From Patella vulgata (Eukaryota; Mollusca; Gastropoda; Patellidae), in contig NC_065886.2 in the NCBI RefSeq assembly GCF_932274485.2, positions 46,983,501-47,047,500 on the forward strand: a stretch of DNA of 64,000 bases, written 5' to 3'. The position numbers were made by a program, and so were the translations under genes. The notes beneath the pieces were generated by a model. The model was not told the DNA's origin, ran no database searches, and saw nothing but the letters and a program-made list of their open reading frames with translations. Shown piece by piece: positions 60,401 through 64,000 of this stretch; the first letter of the stretch is position 1, and the number at the start of each line of letters is the position of its first letter.

Positions 60401-61096
60401 CTCAGATAGTACCAATGACTTGATAACAGAATGTATCAATAGCTTGATAACAGAATGTACCAATGACTTGATAACAGAATGTACCAATGACTTGATAACA
60501 GAATGTATCAATAGCTTGATAACAGAATGGATAACAGAATGTATCAATGACTTGATAACAGAATGTATCAATGACTTGATTACAGAATGTATCGGTGTGC
60601 ACATGGAATGTAAATCAAGTTGCTCCATCAAAATAACATTATTTAACCAAAATTTCCACAAAAGACAAACTAATATCTTGAGTGATGTTTTGAAATTCCA
60701 AGTGATATGTGATCAGGGTGAAATTAATTAATGTATTATTTTTTTTTTCTGGGATTTGAAACTACAGTTATGTGGTTCTTAAACCCCATTTCATTTCATT
60801 TTATTTTATTTTTGTTAGTAGTAATTCTATTAGACCACATTCTAAAATATTGAAATGTTAATTGGTACCTGCTCCATTGCCAATTAGAATAGTTGTTTTT
60901 AATGTGGTACTAGTATTACAACAACTAATAGTTCCATCGATTTTTCATCAATATATATTTTCAGGTATAATGTGTCCACATAGAGGAGCCGTATTTTCGT
61001 ATCATTGGAGACACGAGAATTATCCTTATGCAGATGATGATAGAGAAGCTTGTAATATATTCTTTACATGGGAGATGCTTAGACCACTGTTAAAAG
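57239..61096 (+). CDS. NRPS-like adenylate-forming enzyme, 5' part (gene continues past the window)
   Basis: Four exons (57239-57482, 59635-59751, 60156-60311, 60965-61096), all phase 1, join into 216 residues. AMP-binding enzymes activate a carboxylic or amino acid with ATP to an acyl-adenylate and pass it to a carrier-protein thiol or CoA. Core motifs in order: A1 VTFKEL (34-39), A2 LKAGGAYLLIDSSYP (79-93), A3 LAYIIYSSGTTGKPKG (158-173, the phosphate-binding loop), and an A4-like FFTWEML (205-211). LKAGGAYL and SSGTTGKPKG favour an amino-acid-activating NRPS-type domain over a fatty acyl-CoA ligase. The substrate cannot be read because motifs A5-A10 lie beyond 64000, as would any carrier or reductase domain. 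AASDH-like, Ebony-like and stand-alone ligases remain possible. Confidence 0.88.
57557..57681 (+). repeat. 25-bp minisatellite, five units
   Basis: The unit AATATACATGTACATGTTAC plus AGTGA is repeated five times, with one CAT variant in unit 3. The last unit runs directly into the (GAAAT)n end of an inverted SINE. It lies in intron 1 of the adenylation gene. Confidence 0.95.
57679..57955 (-). mobile_element. SINE family A
   Basis: Inverted: GAAATGAAATGAAATGGGGG, TGTGCGATGAGGGAAAT, GGGATCTTTTACGTGCACG, TTTTTCATCCCATCTAAATG, CCACTGACAAGGGGGAACCA. A GCGGGGGAACCAC segment is duplicated (57865-57895), and the head complement is decayed. Confidence 0.82.
57956..58289. other. Adenylation gene intron 1, no feature
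   Basis: AT-rich intron sequence without recognised repeats. Confidence 0.5.
58290..59100 (+). mobile_element. Diverged minisatellite-type element
   Basis: It opens with a GTCTGTCTGTATGTCTGTAG run. It includes a repeat family D copy (58480-58690) and one AAGCATAGATAAGC..TTTGATTTG unit like the 31.5-33.2 kb array. It ends TGTGACAACCTTGTGGACTA then GGATGACTTAGCCATCGTGG and CGTATGTTTGG, a decayed version of the shared 3' end. It links repeat D and the AAGCAG array to the same element group. Confidence 0.55.
59106..59352. repeat. G/C-tract-bounded repeat with internal duplication
   Basis: It starts GGCCCGGATCCAGGATTTTG followed by a G run and ends in a 14-base C run then TTGAACCATGCCTGG. Inside, GGGAATCCCATTG.TGGCTGC and GCTGGTCTGAAC occur twice about 90 bp apart. 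GGATCCAGGATTT-plus-G-tract ends are common at termini of invertebrate DNA transposons, but the opposite end does not match well here. Confidence 0.4.
59635..59751 (+). CDS. Adenylation gene exon 2
   Basis: Acceptor TTGTATCTAG, donor GTAAGC. It encodes GGAYLLIDSSYPDHIVKAIL, EDAKPIVVVTMPEMVSSLK. It completes motif A2; the Asp-Ser-Ser-Tyr-Pro version replaces the more usual Asp-Pro-x-Tyr-Pro. Confidence 0.92.
59962..60045 (+). mobile_element. SINE family B, 3' end fragment
   Basis: CTATATGTTAGTCCTAAAAT, GACCTAGTTTGTTTTGAGTG, GACATTAAATCCCACATCGC then a CT-rich run: the last ~80 bases of family B. Confidence 0.8.
60156..60311 (+). CDS. Adenylation gene exon 3 (A3 loop)
   Basis: Acceptor GTATTGTTAG, donor GTAATT. 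It encodes ENGAKEIIALGAYWQDTLSA, ENKLKPPPKKPEVTLDSLAY and IIYSSGTTGKPK. The Ser/Thr/Gly-rich loop that holds the ATP phosphates is complete, including the conserved Lys. Confidence 0.94.
60419..60594 (+). repeat. 24-bp minisatellite, ~7 units
   Basis: The unit CTTGATAACAGAATGTATCA plus ATGA, with ACC/ATC and AGC/GAC variants, repeats about seven times with one shortened unit near 60515. Because 24 is a multiple of three it stays open in several frames on both strands, but it lies in intron 3 and is not coding. Confidence 0.93.
60776..60815 (+). mobile_element. SINE family A, tail remnant
   Basis: TTCTTAAACCCCATTTCATT then TCATTTTATTTTATTTT: only the 3' terminus remains, in intron 3. Confidence 0.65.
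60965..61096 (+). CDS. Adenylation gene exon 4
   Basis: Acceptor TATTTTCAG, donor GTCTGT (weaker than consensus). It encodes GIMCPHRGAVFSYHWRHENY, PYADDDREACNIFFTWEMLR, PLLK. PHRGAV is the usual PH.(G/S).. segment after A3, and FFTWEMLRPLL corresponds to the A4 helix. The next exon is not inside the window. Confidence 0.88.
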
Positions 61097-61541
61097 GTCT
61101 GTGATATCATTCAAACTACATGTATTTTAAACTTGATAAATGATTTCCTGTCCAGGAGACAAAGTCCCTCATTATTTTCAGTATTATGCCATATATAAAA
61201 AAAATATTCTGCTACTCAGATACTCCTGTGTCACTTTCCAAGTGGTGTAATGATCAGTTTTTATTTTTTATTTTTTTTTTAAAATCCAAACAGAATAAAA
61301 ACAGCCTCATTAATTACAACAAGGAAATATCTTTTTGAAAAATTCGAAAAGGAATCCAGAAAAGTGCAGTAGACTCACTGTCACAATCTGTTCGACAGAG
61401 GTATTGTGAAAGCCTTCTTATACCTCTGTATTAGATGCCTGACCTTTATAAGTTCAAGTAGGCCTTCTACAGTAGAATGGTGCCTTTTACTCATTATACG
61501 TCCACATTCATAATGTGAACGTATTATGCCGTCGCCCCTGT

Positions 61542-61542
61542 C

Positions 61543-61604
<62 letters not shown>
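61542..61604. repeat. (TG)n microsatellite
   Basis: TG run with TATGTATGTA interruption, inside the 5' part of the 61498 element where other copies have (CCGT)n. Confidence 0.95.
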
Positions 61605-63463
61605 TGTGGTTCGCCTACAGGGCGCAATTCTTCATGGATTTTCTTCAAACTTGGTATACTTATTCCTTATACCCCAAGGAAGATCCCTATTGTTTTTGGT
61701 GCATGCCCGACCCCCCGGGGCAGAGCCACGCCCATTTCTAGTATTTGTTTGTTTGTCGTCTACAGGCCACATTTCTTAACTAATAATCTTGAAACTTTGC
61801 ATACACATTCTTTGTACCCTAAGGAACATCCCTATCGTTTGGGGTGCATGCCCAACCCCCAGGGGCAGAGCCACGCCCATTTTCTTTTCGTGTGTCTTTG
61901 TGTCGCCTACAGGGCGCAATTCTTACTGGATTTTCTTCAAACTTGGTATACTTATTCCTTATACCCCAAGGAAGATCCCTATTGTTTTTGGTGCATGCCC
62001 GACCCCCAGGGGCAGAGCCACGCCCATTTCTAGTATTTGTTTGTTTGTCGTCTACAGGCCACATTTCTTAACTTATAATCTTGCATACACATTCTTTGTA
62101 CCCTAAGGAACATCCCTATCGTTTGGGGTACATGCCCAACCCCCAGGGGCAGAGCCACGCCCATTTTCTTTTTGTGTGTCTGTGTGTCGCCTACAGGCCA
62201 CAATTCTTAAGTTATCATCTTGAATCTTTACATACTTATTCCTTATACCCTAAGGATGATCCCTATTGTTTTTGGTGCATGCCCGATCCCCAGGGGCAGA
62301 GCCACGCCCATTTCTTGTATTTGTTTGTTTGTCGTCTACAGGCCGCATTTCTTAACGCATCATATTGAAACTTTGCATACTTATTCTTTGTACCCTAAGG
62401 AACACCCCTATCGTTTGGGGTGCATGCCCAACCCCCAGGGGCAGAGCCAAGCCCATTTTCTTTTTGTGTGTCTGTCGCCTACAGGCCACAATTCTTAATC
62501 GATCGTCTTGAAAAAATTTCATATGAATTCCTTATACCCTAAGGATGATCCTATTGTTTTTGGTGCATGCCCGACCCCCAGTGGCAGAGCCACGCCCATT
62601 TCTTGTATTCATTGTTTGTTATCTACAGACCACATTTCATAACGTATCACCTTGAAACTTTGCATGCATACTCCTTCTATCCTAAGGAACATCCCTATTG
62701 TTTGTGGTGAATGCCCAGGGACAGAGCCACACCCATTTTCTTTTTGTGTGTCTGTATGTCACTTACAGCCTGCAATGCTTAATCGATCATCTTGAAAACT
62801 TTTTTATACTTATACGTTATACCCTAAGGCTGACCTCTATTTTTTTGGTGATTGCCCAACCCCCAGGGGCAGAGCCACACCCATTTTTTCTTTGTGTCTC
62901 TGTGAGTTGCCTACAGGCCACGATTCTTAATGGATTTCTTTGAACTTGGGATATGTTTTCCTTATAGCCTAAGGACGACAACTGCATGTCACGACCCCCA
63001 GGGGCAGAGCCATGCCCAATTTTTATGTTTATCGTTTACAGGCCCAAATTCTGGATGGATCAACTTGGTATTTGGCATATGTATTCCTTATAGCCTAAGG
63101 GCATCAACTATTGATTTTGGTGAATGCCCCAATGCCCAGGGGCAGAGCAACGCCCAATTTTCCCTTTAACGCCCAAAGGCCACAATTCTGAATGGATTAT
63201 CTTGGAACTTGGAGTACTTATTCCTTATACCCTAAGGACGGCAACTATTTATATTGTTTCCATATCCAACCCCCATGGGCAGAGCCATGCCCAATTTTTG
63301 TATTTATCGTCTACAGGCTGCAATTCTGAATGGATCATCTTGGAACTTTGCATATTTATTCCTTATACCATAAAGACAGCAACTATTTATTTTGATACTT
63401 GCCCCGACCTCTTGGGGCAGTGTCACACCCACTTTATTGTTAGTATTTTGTCTGTAAATTTGG

Positions 63464-63827
63464 GGTGGCTGGGTGGTTAAGACGCTGGCTCGCTAGCCTG
63501 GAGGTCGGGTGTTCGATCCCTGCATTGGCCGAGAAAGTTCATCTGGATTTTCCGACGTGGTTTCCCCTTGTCAGTGGTGCAGAACGGAGGGCCTGACAAG
63601 GACAGCTGTCCAGTCCTTCGGATGAGACGAAAAACCGAGGTCCCGTGTATACATTAGAATGCACGTAAAAGATCCCTTGGCAGTTGGAATTCGATATAAG
63701 AGTAGGCGATAGTGCCGCTGCCCGGGCAAAATTTCCCTCATAGCACACTGTATGGCGTATGCCCGTCTTCATTAGCCCAGTATAGGAGCAGAACAGTAGG
63801 ACGTTAAACCCCATTTCATTTCATTTC
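63464..63827 (+). mobile_element. SINE family A, full length, best preserved
   Basis: Exact 11-bp target duplication TGTAAATTTGG (63453-63463 and 63828-63838). It has an intact A box GGTGGCTGGGTGG, B box GTTCGATCC, the body from GTTTCCCCTTGTCAGTGGTG to CATTAGCCCAG, and tail GTTAAACCCC(ATTTC)n. It is 364 bp. It is inserted in the minisatellite-bearing element, so it is younger than that element. Confidence 0.95.
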
Positions 63828-64000
63828 TGTAAATTTGGCAAAACAAACCAGACGCCTAGCCTTCTTTGCCTCTGATCATATTACAGCCATTTCATATTTC
63901 ATTCTCTTCATTTTAAAAAGTACCATATCAATCAAAGCTGGAATGTGGACGTATATTGCAGCGTTAGCGATGCTCTTGTTTTATATACCCATTTACACTA

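Larger units (their letters stand above)
61498..63985 (+). mobile_element. Minisatellite-bearing element, ~13 units of ~145 bp
   Basis: It opens with CGTCCACATTCATAATGTGA, a small palindrome, then ACGTATTATGCCGTCGCCCC and a (TG)n tract. GGGGCAGAGCCACGCCCAT then recurs at about 61717, 61862, 62009, 62145, 62293, 62438 and onward to 63412, with a 136-148 bp period. Each unit carries CTACAGGCCACAATTCTTAA and CTTATACCCTAAGGA. It ends GAATGTGGACGTATATTGCA, GCGTTAGCGATGCTCTTG. A SINE interrupts it near the end. Units decay towards the right. Open frames here follow the array period and are not genes. Confidence 0.85.

Noticed and set aside
60402-60731. Repetitive frames on both strands
   Set aside because: 24-bp minisatellite in an intron, open in several frames because the unit is a multiple of three.
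61515-63480. Many overlapping frames with GQSHAHF and YSLYPKE repeats
   Set aside because: By-product of the ~145-bp minisatellite array; frames shift with unit length and have no domain.
1-64000. Retrovirus-like, LTR or Polinton-type elements
   Set aside because: No reverse transcriptase, integrase, polymerase B, capsid or envelope frames and no long direct terminal repeats were seen; the retroelement signals are all SINE-like or short.
1-64000. CRISPR array or bacterial contamination
   Set aside because: Tandem repeats lack spacers, the genes have GT-AG introns, and the mobile elements are animal types.

Overview
The window is animal nuclear DNA, most likely from a mollusc and probably a gastropod. 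Coding sequence is sparse and split by GT-AG introns, the background is AT-rich, ACATGTA-type words are common, and tRNA-headed SINEs and minisatellite-bearing elements of the kind known from molluscs are dense. No operon, CRISPR array, rRNA or genuine tRNA gene is visible. No reverse transcriptase, capsid or envelope reading frame was seen.

Two host genes are supported, both on the + strand. The first is an ETS transcription factor of the E74/ELF1-2-4 group. Eight coding exons between 12677 and 45431 join without a frame break into a 346-residue protein: an acidic N-terminus with a VLDLSLKK motif, a Ser/Pro linker, a basic GRKPK patch and a C-terminal ETS domain. Its first intron is about 21.7 kb and holds most of the repeat structure described here. 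The second is the 5' part of an adenylate-forming enzyme resembling the adenylation domain of nonribosomal peptide synthetases. Four exons (57239-61096) encode residues 1-216 with core motifs A1, A2 and A3, and the gene runs off the right edge. The two genes show no functional link.

Left flank (1-12 kb): a foldback element at the edge, a mariner remnant whose transposase start is fused in frame to its C-terminal part, a palindromic insertion with a 14-bp target duplication, and a cluster of SINEs, one nested in another. ETS intron 1 (12.9-34.6 kb): SINEs, a 5-kb composite repeat block, a Tc1-like deletion derivative, a 150-bp-unit minisatellite element, a 1.29-kb near-perfect foldback, and a recent 1.17-kb tandem duplication that cuts a Harbinger-type transposon, itself inserted in an older SINE. 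Later introns carry a TTAA-flanked MITE and two more 150-bp-unit arrays. The 3' flank has a Tc1-like element and further SINEs. The adenylation gene's introns and its right flank carry minisatellites, SINEs and a 2.5-kb array element.

Two SINE families dominate. Family A is about 365-385 bp with an (ATTTC)n tail; family B is about 275 bp with a (TC)n tail. They have different bodies but share the 3' word TTAAACCCCATTTC, which suggests the same LINE partner. Boundaries were read by eye. Target-site duplications are given where visible, and family names for the arrays, the Harbinger-type element and the palindromic insertion are inferences from architecture.
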